The notes under the pieces are model-generated. The model worked only from the letters and a program-made list of their open reading frames with translations, had not been told where the DNA came from and ran no database searches. This document shows, piece after piece, positions 17,190 through 26,287 of a DNA stretch of 64,000 nucleotides (position 1 is the first letter of the stretch; each line of letters starts with the position of its first letter). This DNA comes from JBPRGG01 sp051418075 (GTDB taxonomy: Bacteria > Bacteroidota > Bacteroidia > Cytophagales > Cyclobacteriaceae): assembly GCA_051418075.1 (NCBI GenBank), contig JBPRGG010000072.1:1-64000 (forward strand), given 5' to 3'. Both the position numbers and the translations under genes were made by a program.

Positions 17190-18182
17190 ATGAAAAATAC
17201 TTTTAGGGCTTACCAGGTACAGGAGCTGGGAGATGGAAAATTCGGGGCTGGAGTGGTGGAGAGAAAGTTGGAGCAACTGCCTCCCAATCCGGTTTTGATC
17301 AGGGTCCAATACTCATCCCTGAATTATAAAGATGCTTTATCGGCTTCAGGACATAAGGGCGTTACCCGTAACTATCCCCATACACCAGGAATCGATGCTG
17401 CCGGGGTAATTGTGGAAAGTCCGGATCAGAGATTCCCGGAAGCTACAGAGGTATTGGTCACTGGATTTGATTTGGGAATGAATACTTCCGGAGGTTTTGG
17501 TCAATACATTCGGGTCCCGGTTGAATGGATTATTAAAAAACCAGAAGGCCTCTCATTAAAGGAAAGTATGGCCATCGGCACAGCCGGATTGACCGCAGCA
17601 ATAGGTATTGATAAAATGTTGCAGAATCATCAGGATCCGGAAAACGGACCAGTTTTGGTTACGGGAGCCAGTGGAGGGGTAGGAAGTTGGGCCATTAGCC
17701 TTCTCAGTCATTTAGGTTATCGTGTCATAGCTTCATCAGGCAAACTGGATGCCTACGAATATTTGAAAAACCTGGGAGCAGAGCAGGTTGTGGACCGAAA
17801 AGAGGCAGATGATGTTTCCGGTAAAGTACTTTTGCAGGGAAAATGGGCCGGGGCTTTCGATACAGTAGGAGGAAACACCCTAGTAACTGCTCTGAAAGCT
17901 TGCTTTCCCGGTGGTAATGTTGTTTCCTGCGGCAACGTGTTGTCGCCCAAATTGTCTATAACTGTATTTCCCTTCATTTTAAAGGGGGTGAATCTTCTGG
18001 GGGTAGATTCTGCCACTTTTCCTTTGACCAGGCGTGAAAAACTCTGGCATATGCTGGCCAATGACTGGAAACCGGAAAATACAGGCAAGTTGACCAAGGT
18101 CATTACACTGGAGCAGCTTAAAGAACAGGTTGAATTGATTTTGGCCGGTCAATTGACAGGCAGGGTGGTGATTGAACTGTAA
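17190..18182 (+). CDS. YhdH/AcuI-family quinone oxidoreductase (acryloyl-CoA reductase-like)
   Basis: A 330-residue medium-chain dehydrogenase/reductase of the zinc-free YhdH/YhfP group. It has the group's N terminus (SSLNYKDALS..G), the PHTPGIDAAG motif, and a Rossmann fold with VTGASGGVGS (about residues 155-164) binding NADPH. Members such as AcuI reduce acryloyl-CoA to propionyl-CoA and help remove this toxic electrophile. The specific substrate here is not proven. The GNAT gene that follows is convergent, only 10 bp away. Confidence 0.88.
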   Translation: MKNTFRAYQVQELGDGKFGAGVVERKLEQLPPNPVLIRVQYSSLNYKDALSASGHKGVTRNYPHTPGIDAAGVIVESPDQRFPEATEVLVTGFDLGMNTSGGFGQYIRVPVEWIIKKPEGLSLKESMAIGTAGLTAAIGIDKMLQNHQDPENGPVLVTGASGGVGSWAISLLSHLGYRVIASSGKLDAYEYLKNLGAEQVVDRKEADDVSGKVLLQGKWAGAFDTVGGNTLVTALKACFPGGNVVSCGNVLSPKLSITVFPFILKGVNLLGVDSATFPLTRREKLWHMLANDWKPENTGKLTKVITLEQLKEQVELILAGQLTGRVVIEL

Positions 18183-18192
18183 TGATAAATGA

Positions 18193-18603
18193 TTAAGTAT
18201 GATCTTTACCTTCATAGATCCATAGAGCAACATTTTTGCCAGCCGGGACAAAACCACATTTTTTATAAAATTCAATGGCTTTGCCATCTGCTACTAATAT
18301 TTGTTGGTGAAAGCCTTTATAGATCTCTTTAAATCGCTTCATGATCTTTTTACCTATGCCTTTCTTCTGGTATTCAGGAAGTACCAGCAGGTGGGGATAA
18401 TAAACCACCAGGAAACCATCAGATATGGCATTGCCCAGTCCTACCAGGTTATCTCCATCCCAGGCAGTAACTAATGTATGCGAATTTTGCAGCGCTTGAA
18501 GTAGTTCTGTGGGTTTTGCGGCGGAGGACCATTTATTTTTAGCATAAAGGGTCAAGACCTGGGTAGCATCAATACTCTTAGTTTCCTTTAAAGAAATGTT
18601 CAT
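18193..18603 (-). CDS. GNAT-family N-acetyltransferase
   Basis: A 136-residue GCN5-related acetyltransferase. The acetyl-CoA loop Q-K-K-G-I-G-K (about residues 84-90) follows the beta-strand LLVLPEY, and a C-terminal AIEFYKKCGFVPAG segment is typical of motif B. The substrate is unknown. It is transcribed towards the reductase gene, and its upstream region is the gene-free stretch 18604-18938. Confidence 0.82.
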   Translation of the reverse strand: MNISLKETKSIDATQVLTLYAKNKWSSAAKPTELLQALQNSHTLVTAWDGDNLVGLGNAISDGFLVVYYPHLLVLPEYQKKGIGKKIMKRFKEIYKGFHQQILVADGKAIEFYKKCGFVPAGKNVALWIYEGKDHT

Positions 18604-18938
18604 TTGATAAAAATTTGCAACAACCTGTCCAACTAATCTCGAAATATAGGAAAAAATATAATTTTGTAGAATAGGTTATTAAAATAAATTTAAAGTACTG
18701 TTGGTTTTCCTTGCTTTTAAAGACATGAAGCAACAAATATATTTAAAATTTAAGCTTTAAAAGACTTTTCATGGGAAAAGGTATCCAGTTTTTATAGATT
18801 AAATATACCTTTTACCCTGGAAGTGGATCAAAGGTAAGCCCAAAGAATTAGCGGGGACATGGAAATTACAATTGGGCTAAAATAAAAAAGGTAACTTTAT
18901 TCAAGTCACCTTTTTAAGAATGATATTTTATAATTATC
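18604..18938. other. Intergenic region between GNAT gene and tsf, 335 bp
   Basis: Holds the tsf terminator (18885-18915) and the upstream region of the GNAT gene. Otherwise it is AT-rich, with no open frame, RNA gene or repeat that I can recognise. Confidence 0.5.
18885..18915 (-). terminator. Terminator of the rplM-rpsI-rpsB-tsf unit
   Basis: AAAAAGGTAAC pairs with GTCACCTTTTT (one mismatch) around a 9-nt loop, with a T tract on the minus strand. It starts 24 bp after the tsf stop. Confidence 0.75.
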
Positions 18939-19772
18939 CTAATCAGTCACAGAAACTCTTTTAAAGGAAGAAACGGTCAATCCGGCCTCAACGCCATTCA
19001 GGTATTTCTCAATGGTCAGTGAGTTATCCTTTACAAAGGGTTGACTCAGCAGTGTATTATCCTTGAAGTATTTATTCAACTTCCCCTGAGCAATTTTATC
19101 CAGCATATTTTCCGGCTTTCCTTCAGCCCTGGCTTGTTCTTTACCAATTTCAATTTCCCGGTCAATGATTGACTGGTCTACCTCATCTTTGTTTACCGCC
19201 ACCGGATTCATGGCCGCGATTTGCATGGCTACATCTTTGCCAGCTTCTGAGACATCCTTGCCATTGGTTCCTTTCAATGCTACCATTACTCCAAGTCTGC
19301 TACCAGCGTGGATGTAAGGAATGACTTTTTCACCAGTCAATCTTTCATAGGCACCAATATCAATTTTTTCACCTATTTTTCCTACCAATTCCACGATCTT
19401 TTCTTCTACTGTCAGTGTTTCGTATTTCAGCTTTTTCAATTCTTCCAGATTAGCTGGTTTTTGATCAAAAGCTATTTCCAGTATCTTATTGCCGGTGGAT
19501 TGGAACTCCTCGTTTTTAGCTACGAAATCGGTTTCACAATTTAATGAGATCATGATACCTTCAGTCTGATCGGCATTGGTTTGGATAAATACCGTACCTT
19601 CATTGGTTTCCCGGTCTGATCGGGAAGCAGAAACTTTTTGTCCTTTTTTTCTTAAAATTTCGATCGCCTTGTCATAATCGCCATTGGCTTCAGATAGTGC
19701 TTTTTTGCAATCCATCATGCCAGCGCCAGTCATTTTTCTTAGTTTATTAACTTCTTGTGCAGAAATTGCCAT
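18939..19772 (-). CDS. tsf: Translation elongation factor Ts
   Basis: The guanine-nucleotide exchange factor for EF-Tu. The 277-residue product has the N-terminal UBA-like module with TGAGMMDCKKAL, then the core dimerisation domain including the SLNCETDFVAKNEEF segment. It is the last gene of a ribosomal-protein cluster, 111 bp downstream of rpsB. A strong hairpin lies in that gap (19824-19862) and may lower tsf transcription relative to rpsB or stabilise the rpsB end. Confidence 0.98.
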   Translation of the reverse strand: MAISAQEVNKLRKMTGAGMMDCKKALSEANGDYDKAIEILRKKGQKVSASRSDRETNEGTVFIQTNADQTEGIMISLNCETDFVAKNEEFQSTGNKILEIAFDQKPANLEELKKLKYETLTVEEKIVELVGKIGEKIDIGAYERLTGEKVIPYIHAGSRLGVMVALKGTNGKDVSEAGKDVAMQIAAMNPVAVNKDEVDQSIIDREIEIGKEQARAEGKPENMLDKIAQGKLNKYFKDNTLLSQPFVKDNSLTIEKYLNGVEAGLTVSSFKRVSVTD

Positions 19773-19823
19773 TTTTTTACCTTTTTTATTAGTTTTAAAA
19801 ATTAATTACCTACAGCTAATAAT

Positions 19824-19862
19824 AAAAATTGAACATTGATAAGTATTCAATGTTCAATTTTT
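19824..19862 (-). terminator. Perfect 16-bp hairpin between rpsB and tsf
   Basis: AAAAATTGAACATTGA and TCAATGTTCAATTTTT are perfect complements around TAAGTAT. On the minus strand it begins 21 bp after the rpsB stop and ends in a T run, as a Rho-independent terminator would. Because tsf follows in the same direction, partial read-through or attenuation is likely, unless tsf has its own promoter. Confidence 0.7.
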
Positions 19863-19883
19863 TAAATCATTATGATTGTAATT

Positions 19884-20687
19884 TTATTTGTTTTGTTTTT
19901 CCTGTTGTGCTGCTGTTTGTTCAGCCTCATCAGCTGCTCCTTTATCAATTTTGCGCTTCTCATCCTCTTCTTCCTTCAACTTGGCATCTTCCTTATCTTG
20001 TTTCCTTTCCAGTAATCCTTCTTCAATGGATTGTCCGATAAATTTAGTGATCAGGGCGATAGATTTATAAGCGTCATCATTGGCAGGTACGGGATAATCT
20101 ACCATGTTAGGATCAGAATTTGTATCTACCATGGCAAATACCGGGATGTTCAATTTATTAGCTTCACTAACAGCAATATGCTCTCTTTTAATATCCACGA
20201 TAAACAATGCAGCAGGCAACCGGGTAAGGTCAGCTATACCACCCAATAATTTGGCCAGCTTGTCTTTTTCACGACTGATCATCAACCGCTCTCTTTTGGC
20301 CAGGTTTTGGTAAGATTCGTCTTTCATCATTTTCTCGATGGAAGACATCTTTTTCAAAGATTTTCTGATGGTGGTAAAGTTGGTGAGCATACCACCAAGC
20401 CATCTTTCAGTGACATGCGGCATTTTTAGCCTTTCCGCTTCCTGGGCTACTACATCTTTGGCTTGTTTTTTTGTAGCAACAAACATGATCTTTCTGCCTG
20501 AGCGCACAATATTTTTGATTGCAGCTGAGGCATCATTCATGCAGGCTAAAGTTTTGTTAAGATCAATGACATGGATACCGTTTTTTTCCATGAATATATA
20601 TGGAGCCATTTTAGGGTTCCACTTCCTGGTAAGGTGTCCGAAATGAACACCGGCATCCAATAAATCTTTGTATTCTAGTTTATCCAT
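19884..20687 (-). CDS. rpsB: 30S ribosomal protein S2
   Basis: A component of the small ribosomal subunit. The 267-residue protein starts LLDAGVHFGHLTRKWNPKM and includes WLGGMLTNF and the coiled-coil region, followed by a charged Lys/Glu C-terminal extension (about 228-267) usual in this phylum. It lies in the order rplM-rpsI-rpsB-tsf, 27 bp after rpsI. Confidence 0.98.
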   Translation of the reverse strand: MDKLEYKDLLDAGVHFGHLTRKWNPKMAPYIFMEKNGIHVIDLNKTLACMNDASAAIKNIVRSGRKIMFVATKKQAKDVVAQEAERLKMPHVTERWLGGMLTNFTTIRKSLKKMSSIEKMMKDESYQNLAKRERLMISREKDKLAKLLGGIADLTRLPAALFIVDIKREHIAVSEANKLNIPVFAMVDTNSDPNMVDYPVPANDDAYKSIALITKFIGQSIEEGLLERKQDKEDAKLKEEEDEKRKIDKGAADEAEQTAAQQEKQNK

Positions 20688-20714
20688 TAATAACTTACTA
20701 AGTTTAATTCAAAA

Positions 20715-21101
20715 TTATCGTTTACTGAACTGGAATCTTCTTCTGGCTTTTCTGCGGCCATATTTTTTCCTTTCCACCATTCGGGGATCACGTGACAGGA
20801 ACCCTTCTTTCTTTAATGGCGGACGATATTCGTCGTTAGACGAAATCAAAGCCCGGGAAATGGCCAGCCGTATTGCTTCTGCCTGACCTTTAAATCCACC
20901 TCCATCAACATTTATTTGAAGATCAAATTCGCTATCTACATTTAGTAAAGCTAAGGGTTGTTTAACGATGGTTTGAAGGATCTCAGAAGGAAAATAATTT
21001 ACATAATCCCTGTCATTAATGGTGATCTTGCCACTTCCATTCTTCATGTAGATCCTGGCCACTGAGGTTTTTCTTCTTCCTATGGTGTTTATCACTTCCA
21101 T
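20715..21101 (-). CDS. rpsI: 30S ribosomal protein S9
   Basis: A small-subunit protein whose C-terminal tail reaches the P-site tRNA. The 128-residue product starts IGRRKTSVARIY and ends with the basic KYGRRKARRRFQFSKR tail. It lies 10 bp after rplM, the common pairing. Confidence 0.98.
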   Translation of the reverse strand: MEVINTIGRRKTSVARIYMKNGSGKITINDRDYVNYFPSEILQTIVKQPLALLNVDSEFDLQINVDGGGFKGQAEAIRLAISRALISSNDEYRPPLKKEGFLSRDPRMVERKKYGRRKARRRFQFSKR

Positions 21102-21111
21102 TTATCTATGC

Positions 21112-21555
21112 TTAAAATGTTAATTCTTTTGGGTTTTGAGCAGCATGACGATGTTCGCTGCCTTCATAAACATACAAATTCTTAAATAATTGTCTTCCTA
21201 ACCTGTTTTTGGGTAACATCCCTTTTACAGCCATTTCTATGATGCGAACAGAGGACTTGTTCATAACCTGACGGGGAGTCAGAATCCTTTGTCCCCCGGG
21301 ATAGCCAGTGTGACGAATATACTCTTTATCATCCCACTTTTTACCGGTTAACCTGATTTTATCCGCATTGATCACGATTACATTATCACCGCAGTCTACA
21401 TGAGGTGTGAAAGATGGCTTATGCTTTCCCCTGATCACCTTAGCCACCTGGCTGGCCAACCTACCCAATACCATTGAACTGGCATCTACTACAAACCATT
21501 CTTTTTCTACAGTAGCCTTATTGGCTGATATCGTCTTAAAACTTAATGTATCCAC
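21112..21555 (-). CDS. rplM: 50S ribosomal protein L13
   Basis: An early-assembling large-subunit protein. The 147-residue product contains WFVVDASSMVLGRLAS, HVDCGDNVIVINADKIRLTGKKW and the GMLPKNRLGRQLFKNLYVYEG signature. It is the first gene of the cluster; a well-matched Bacteroidota promoter (21609-21639) lies 54 bp upstream. Confidence 0.98.
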   Translation of the reverse strand: MDTLSFKTISANKATVEKEWFVVDASSMVLGRLASQVAKVIRGKHKPSFTPHVDCGDNVIVINADKIRLTGKKWDDKEYIRHTGYPGGQRILTPRQVMNKSSVRIIEMAVKGMLPKNRLGRQLFKNLYVYEGSEHRHAAQNPKELTF

Positions 21556-21608
21556 CTTAAATCTATATTTTGTTCAATTTATTTAATCCTTTGCCCAAAA
21601 AAGGACCA

Positions 21609-21639
21609 CAAAGATAGTGGGATATAATTTTAAATACAA
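21609..21639 (-). promoter_or_regulatory. Promoter of the rplM-rpsI-rpsB-tsf cluster
   Basis: On the minus strand TTG (21639-21637), 20 nt, then TATCTTTG (21616-21609). This matches the Bacteroidota -33/-7 arrangement (TTG or TTTG, about 19-21 nt, TAnnTTTG). Confidence 0.65.
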
Positions 21640-21664
21640 TTTTATCCCAAAAATTTATTTATAT

Positions 21665-22372
21665 TCAGCTATATTTTTTCACTTGTTTAAGCATGACTTC
21701 AAAATCATGTGAATAATCAGCCCGTACAGTAACAGCTTCCTGATCCAATAACTTGAAGGTGATTTCATAAGCATGTAAAGCCACCCTTTTTATTAATGGC
21801 TGCTCCTCCTTGAATTTTCCTAATTTGTACTTTTTTTTCAACTGGGATAAAAATAGAGGCTTACCTCCATAGGTATGATCCATGACAATCGGTGCCCCGG
21901 CCGAGGACAAATGAAATCTAACCTGATGCATCCTGCCGGTAACCGGATAGCAGGCAATTAAGCTGTGGATCTTAAATGTTTCCAGGGTACTGGCCAAAGT
22001 AATGGCATCTTTACCTTTACGGGAATCGGCTTTTACATAAGCTTTATGCGTGGTGGCGATGGGTACTTCAATCCTTTTTTGTTTCCAGCTATGGATCCCC
22101 TCCACCATGGCGTGATAAGCTTTTTTAACCTGCCTTTTCTCCAGTTGCATAGCCATATGACGATAAGCCTCTGCATTTTTAGCAATGACCATCACGCCGC
22201 TGGTTTCTTTGTCCAGACGGTGGCAAATCTGCGCATTTTGGGCATAAGTACGGGCTTGTTCCAAAACATTGTTCTCATCATGGCGGTCTGACAAACTGGA
22301 TATTCCGGCCGGTTTATTGATTACCATAAAATCATCATTCTCATAAATGATCAAAGTTTTGAAATTTATCAT
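21665..22372 (-). CDS. RluA-family rRNA/tRNA pseudouridine synthase
   Basis: A cytosolic enzyme that turns uridine into pseudouridine in RNA. The catalytic motif HRLDKETSG is at about residues 56-64, with the Asp at about 59. The CYPVTGRMHQVRFHLSSAG segment and the later LHAYEI motif fit the RluA group. No S4 domain precedes the catalytic domain, so it resembles the stand-alone RluA/RluC-like enzymes. The target base is unknown. Confidence 0.88.
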   Translation of the reverse strand: MINFKTLIIYENDDFMVINKPAGISSLSDRHDENNVLEQARTYAQNAQICHRLDKETSGVMVIAKNAEAYRHMAMQLEKRQVKKAYHAMVEGIHSWKQKRIEVPIATTHKAYVKADSRKGKDAITLASTLETFKIHSLIACYPVTGRMHQVRFHLSSAGAPIVMDHTYGGKPLFLSQLKKKYKLGKFKEEQPLIKRVALHAYEITFKLLDQEAVTVRADYSHDFEVMLKQVKKYS

Positions 22373-22469
22373 ATCCGGACAAAATTATAAAAATAGCCCG
22401 AGCAAGTACTAGGAAAACCTGTTAATTAGCAGAAATATTATTGATGAAAGCAGCTTGTCAAGTAAACCA

Positions 22470-23531
22470 TCAGATAGATTCGGTTACAGTCACTGGATTT
22501 TCTGCTTTTTTAAGTTTAAAGCTAAAAATAGAACCTTTGCCCAGGGTACTGGTAACGCTGATCTTTGTATTGTGAGCTTCCAGGATATGTTTTACGATAG
22601 CCAGACCCAGCCCGGTGCCACCCTTTTCCTTTGACCTGCTTTTATCTACCCGGTAAAATCGTTCAAATATTCGTTTAAGGTCCTGAGGAGGGATCCCTAT
22701 GCCATTATCACGTACAAAAATAGTGATGTCATTTTTGCTGGTTTCATAGTATACTTCTATTTTTCCTTCTTCCGTAGTATATTTTAAAGCGTTGGAAATA
22801 AGGTTCACAATCACCTGGTAAATCCGTTGTGAATCACCATGAACCATCAGATACTCATTGATCTCACCGGCAAAGCTCAAATTGATATTTTTCTTTTCCG
22901 CTTTGCTTTCAAATTGATCAAATACTTCCTGGGTGAGTTCATAAATATTGAAATTCTCAAAATTCATTTTAATCTCACCAGTTTCCATTTGTGAAATGGT
23001 AAGTAAATCTTCCAGTAGGGTTTCCAGACCTTCCAGGCTCTTGGCCGCCTTCTTAAGGAATTTTGTTCTAACGCTTTTATCTTTAATGGCACCATCCAAT
23101 AGGGTGAGTACAAAACCCTGAGCCGCAAAAATAGGGGTTTTCAGTTCATGGGACACATCTGCCAGGAATTCCCTGCGAAAAGCTTCCAACTTCTTCAGTT
23201 CCTCGATTTCCCGTTGCTTTACCGCGGCATAGGAGAAAATCTCCTCATTGATCCGTTTAAATGGATTTCGCGATTTCTTATGCCCTTCCATGATAAACGA
23301 CAAGTCTTCATTTTTCAGCTTTTCCAGCATTTCATAGATCTTGTTGATTTCCCGAAATATGAAGAATTCCAGGGCCACATTGATTAGCAAATAGGAGGAG
23401 CCAAAAGCCAGTCCGAAAGATACAAACAAGGCATTGGTGGGTACATCTTCATTCAATGATAAAAATGCAGTAGTAACTACTGAAATGATAACAGCCAGTA
23501 CAAAAGCTACGCCACGAGAATTTACAACCAT
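22470..23531 (-). CDS. PhoR-like sensor histidine kinase
   Basis: A 353-residue inner-membrane kinase with two N-terminal transmembrane segments (about 8-27 and 33-58). A short linker leads to a HisKA domain with the phosphoacceptor H128 in DVSHELKTP, then a HATPase domain with the N box (NLISNALKY) and G boxes (DNGIGIP, GTGLGL). The lack of a large periplasmic domain suggests membrane- or partner-based sensing. Its partner regulator gene lies 3 bp upstream, a clear two-gene operon of the PhoB/PhoR kind. Confidence 0.9.
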   Translation of the reverse strand: MVVNSRGVAFVLAVIISVVTTAFLSLNEDVPTNALFVSFGLAFGSSYLLINVALEFFIFREINKIYEMLEKLKNEDLSFIMEGHKKSRNPFKRINEEIFSYAAVKQREIEELKKLEAFRREFLADVSHELKTPIFAAQGFVLTLLDGAIKDKSVRTKFLKKAAKSLEGLETLLEDLLTISQMETGEIKMNFENFNIYELTQEVFDQFESKAEKKNINLSFAGEINEYLMVHGDSQRIYQVIVNLISNALKYTTEEGKIEVYYETSKNDITIFVRDNGIGIPPQDLKRIFERFYRVDKSRSKEKGGTGLGLAIVKHILEAHNTKISVTSTLGKGSIFSFKLKKAENPVTVTESI

Positions 23532-23534
23532 TTA

Positions 23535-24224
23535 TCAGGCCAATTCAAATTTATATCCCACCCCTTTTATGGTGGTTATATATCCTTCACCAATTTTTTC
23601 TCTTACTTTTCTTATATGAACATCAACAGTTCGGGCCAAAACATAAACATCTGAGCCCCAAATATTTTGCAGCAGGTCTTCCCGGTTAAAAACCTTGTTT
23701 GGATTTTGGGCCAGGAAGTACAGCAATTCAAATTCTTTTTTGGGCAGGGTAATATCCTTCCCTCGGGCAATCACCGTATAGCTGGTTTTATCTATGATCA
23801 AATCACCTACGTTGATCTTGGTTTTATCCTTCTTTTTCATGGATTCCCTGCGAAACAAGGCACTGATCCTGCTCATCAGGGCCCGGGGTTTGATCGGTTT
23901 GGTAATATAATCATCTGCTCCGATATCAAAAGCAGCAATTTCTGAATATTCTTCTGACCGGGCTGTTAGAAATATAATGTAGGTATTCAGTAATTCAGGC
24001 ATTTCCCTTAATTGCCGGCAGGTTTCCACCCCGTCCTGACCCGGCATCATGATGTCCAGCAGAACCAGATCCGGCACAAAAGTTTTTGCAATCTCCACCG
24101 CCTTATGTCCTTCTTTTACCGTCTTCACATCGTACCCCTCTTTATTTAGATTATATTGTAATAGTTCTAAAATATCTTCCTCGTCATCCACTACAAGCAC
24201 TTTAAAATTTTGCTTGCTGCTCAT
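23535..24224 (-). CDS. OmpR/PhoB-family response regulator
   Basis: A 229-residue transcription factor. The receiver domain has acidic residues DDEED (13-17), phosphoacceptor D57 in LLDIMMP, and Lys in TKPIKP. The C-terminal winged-helix domain (about 130-229) ends in VRGVGY-like VRKVREKIG...GVGYKF. It is co-transcribed with the kinase immediately downstream. The phosphate-type role is a family guess; no pst genes are in the window. Confidence 0.93.
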   Translation of the reverse strand: MSSKQNFKVLVVDDEEDILELLQYNLNKEGYDVKTVKEGHKAVEIAKTFVPDLVLLDIMMPGQDGVETCRQLREMPELLNTYIIFLTARSEEYSEIAAFDIGADDYITKPIKPRALMSRISALFRRESMKKKDKTKINVGDLIIDKTSYTVIARGKDITLPKKEFELLYFLAQNPNKVFNREDLLQNIWGSDVYVLARTVDVHIRKVREKIGEGYITTIKGVGYKFELA

Positions 24225-24350
24225 ATTTTTATGATTTTAGTTTGCTAAATAATCTTGAACTAATTGATAAACTAAAAATTAAATCTGATTCTTATCTATC
24301 GGCAACAAAAATAAAAGAAATACAGATATAAAAAAACAGGTAACAATTTA

Positions 24351-25175
24351 TTAATCTAAGACGTAGTTTCCTCTTCTATATTCCTTAATATCCACTTCTA
24401 TCGCTCCTACGAACATTTTAGCTTTTACCTTTACCGGTACTTTATAAAAATCATCTGAAAGCCATACCCGAATGGAATTTTCTCCGTCAAACATTTTGTT
24501 GTTGGGCATAATTGGGGCACAGACCAGGGTGTTTAATTTTCCTATCTGGGTATTGATTTGCTGCTTTCCCAGGAAACGGATATTCAGGGAGTATACTTTG
24601 TTTTCAAAAAAGCCATTCACATTCACTGTATCGCCCGGCTGAAGCTTTTCAAAATCAATAGTTCGCAAAAAGTAGTAGCCACTCACCATATCTTGCACAT
24701 TGGCGGGTATTTGAAACACCTCTTTCTTTTTAACTTTTTTGGTTTCTTTGTGCAGGTTTGTCACGATGGCCTGTTTTTGTGCGTGGTGAAAATCCACAAT
24801 CTCATATTTGCGGTACCTGCCTTCTTCTATATTTCGATAGGCCCTGCGAGGTACGAAAGCTGAAGTGTCCAGATAAGTACCCCAATTATCTCTGATCCTT
24901 AATGCCAGGTCAAAAACGCCGGTCGATGTGCCAAAAAGATCGATTTTATAGCAAGGTCTGCGATTAACCTGATGGATGGCATTATCAATGGTCATTACAG
25001 CTTCCCCTGCATTTATAAATCCATAATGCACCCTGAAAGTGATTTTTTCTCCCGGAATAAAAGCATAACGGCCTCTGGAAAGATCTGAAGAAGGATCTGA
25101 TCCCGTAAAAGCGCTGAAAATCCAGATGATAAAAACTAAAATGGCCAGCTTGTTTATTGGAAGTTTTTTCTGCAT
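24351..25175 (-). CDS. DUF3108 domain secreted protein
   Basis: A 274-residue protein with an N-terminal signal or anchor (about 1-25) and the DUF3108 beta-rich fold (FIPGEKITFRVHYGFINAGEA..., RIRDNWGTYLDTSAFVPRRAYR). Such proteins are envelope proteins of unknown function, common in Bacteroidota. It runs in the same direction as the upstream aminopeptidase-like gene, 83 bp away. Confidence 0.82.
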   Translation of the reverse strand: MQKKLPINKLAILVFIIWIFSAFTGSDPSSDLSRGRYAFIPGEKITFRVHYGFINAGEAVMTIDNAIHQVNRRPCYKIDLFGTSTGVFDLALRIRDNWGTYLDTSAFVPRRAYRNIEEGRYRKYEIVDFHHAQKQAIVTNLHKETKKVKKKEVFQIPANVQDMVSGYYFLRTIDFEKLQPGDTVNVNGFFENKVYSLNIRFLGKQQINTQIGKLNTLVCAPIMPNNKMFDGENSIRVWLSDDFYKVPVKVKAKMFVGAIEVDIKEYRRGNYVLD

Positions 25176-25258
25176 TTATTCAAACATGCCTTTTTCCTGA
25201 TGAAAATGAAAACTATTCAGGCTATTTTTATTCCTTTTGTAAGGATTTTCCTGGTTTT

Positions 25259-26287
25259 TCATAATGAAGTGTATTCTGATTTTAAATAGTCCAGAAAACG
25301 GCTCAGGTTGCTATTGAATTTTTGCCGATAAAGGGCTTCGATCTGATCCAGTTTGGATCTGTACCTGATGAATGACATGAAGAAGGCATTGTTAGGTTGA
25401 AAACCCTCAAAATAATCCTGATACTTTTCCTGCTGATGAAAACTTACGGTGTCCAGATTTTGGATGATTTTTTGGATCATTTCAGACTTTAGATCCATTT
25501 TCTTTTTATTTTCCATGGCTGGGGTAAAAGTTTTATACAAGCTGTCCAGTTTTTCTGCTCCTGTCAGAACGTAACTGGAAAACGTATCTCTGTCACTTCT
25601 TCTTTCCAGGTAAGATCTATGTTGAGGGGAGCCGCTTCCATATTTATGGATCAGGTACTTTTCCGCTCCTTTTTGTCCTACAAAAGTGGCCAGATTTTCA
25701 TTGAAATTGACACTGTCTTTTACATATAAGGTGCCATGAGTAAGTTCATGAATGATCAGGTCGGCCAGGTCACCCTCACTTTGGTAAAGCATATTGGTTA
25801 GAATTGGATCTTTAAACCAGCCCAGGGTAGACCAGCCATTTACTGTACGAATGTTGGTGTCATATCCTTGCTGATCCAGGGAATTTTTCAGGGATTCAGC
25901 TTTTCCATAGTCAAAAAAGCCTTTATAGGAAAAAGCACCTAAAACAGGAAACTCCCATTCCACCGGTTTCAACTGAAATGGTTCAGATGCCGTCACTACC
26001 CATAGCACCGGCATACCAAACTGGTTGTAAACGGTGGTGTAATTATCGGTGGGTTTCAGGGAAAGGGAATCAACTGCAAATCTCCTGACTTCCTGCACCA
26101 GTTCCAATTTGTATTTAAGGGAATCGGGAAATTCCGGATCCTCCAGGTAAAATTCCACCGGTTTTGCTTTTAAAACGATTTTCATTTGCCCCATACCTTG
26201 TTGAATCCCATACCAAACCAGATCTATCTGCCAAATGATCAATATAATTAAAAAGCCCAGCAGGCCCAAAAGGATTTTTTTTATCAT
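25259..26287 (-). CDS. Membrane-anchored HEXXH aminopeptidase-like protein (PF10023 type)
   Basis: A 342-residue protein. An N-terminal hydrophobic anchor (about 4-20) places the domain in the periplasm. HELTH (H180, E181, H184) followed by NENLA (E197) gives the HEXXH plus downstream Glu pattern of zinc aminopeptidases. The mid-region GWSTLGWFKDPILTNML resembles the DUF/aminopeptidase family PF10023. The activity is predicted, not proven. It runs in the same direction as the DUF3108 gene. Confidence 0.82.
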   Translation of the reverse strand: MIKKILLGLLGFLIILIIWQIDLVWYGIQQGMGQMKIVLKAKPVEFYLEDPEFPDSLKYKLELVQEVRRFAVDSLSLKPTDNYTTVYNQFGMPVLWVVTASEPFQLKPVEWEFPVLGAFSYKGFFDYGKAESLKNSLDQQGYDTNIRTVNGWSTLGWFKDPILTNMLYQSEGDLADLIIHELTHGTLYVKDSVNFNENLATFVGQKGAEKYLIHKYGSGSPQHRSYLERRSDRDTFSSYVLTGAEKLDSLYKTFTPAMENKKKMDLKSEMIQKIIQNLDTVSFHQQEKYQDYFEGFQPNNAFFMSFIRYRSKLDQIEALYRQKFNSNLSRFLDYLKSEYTSL

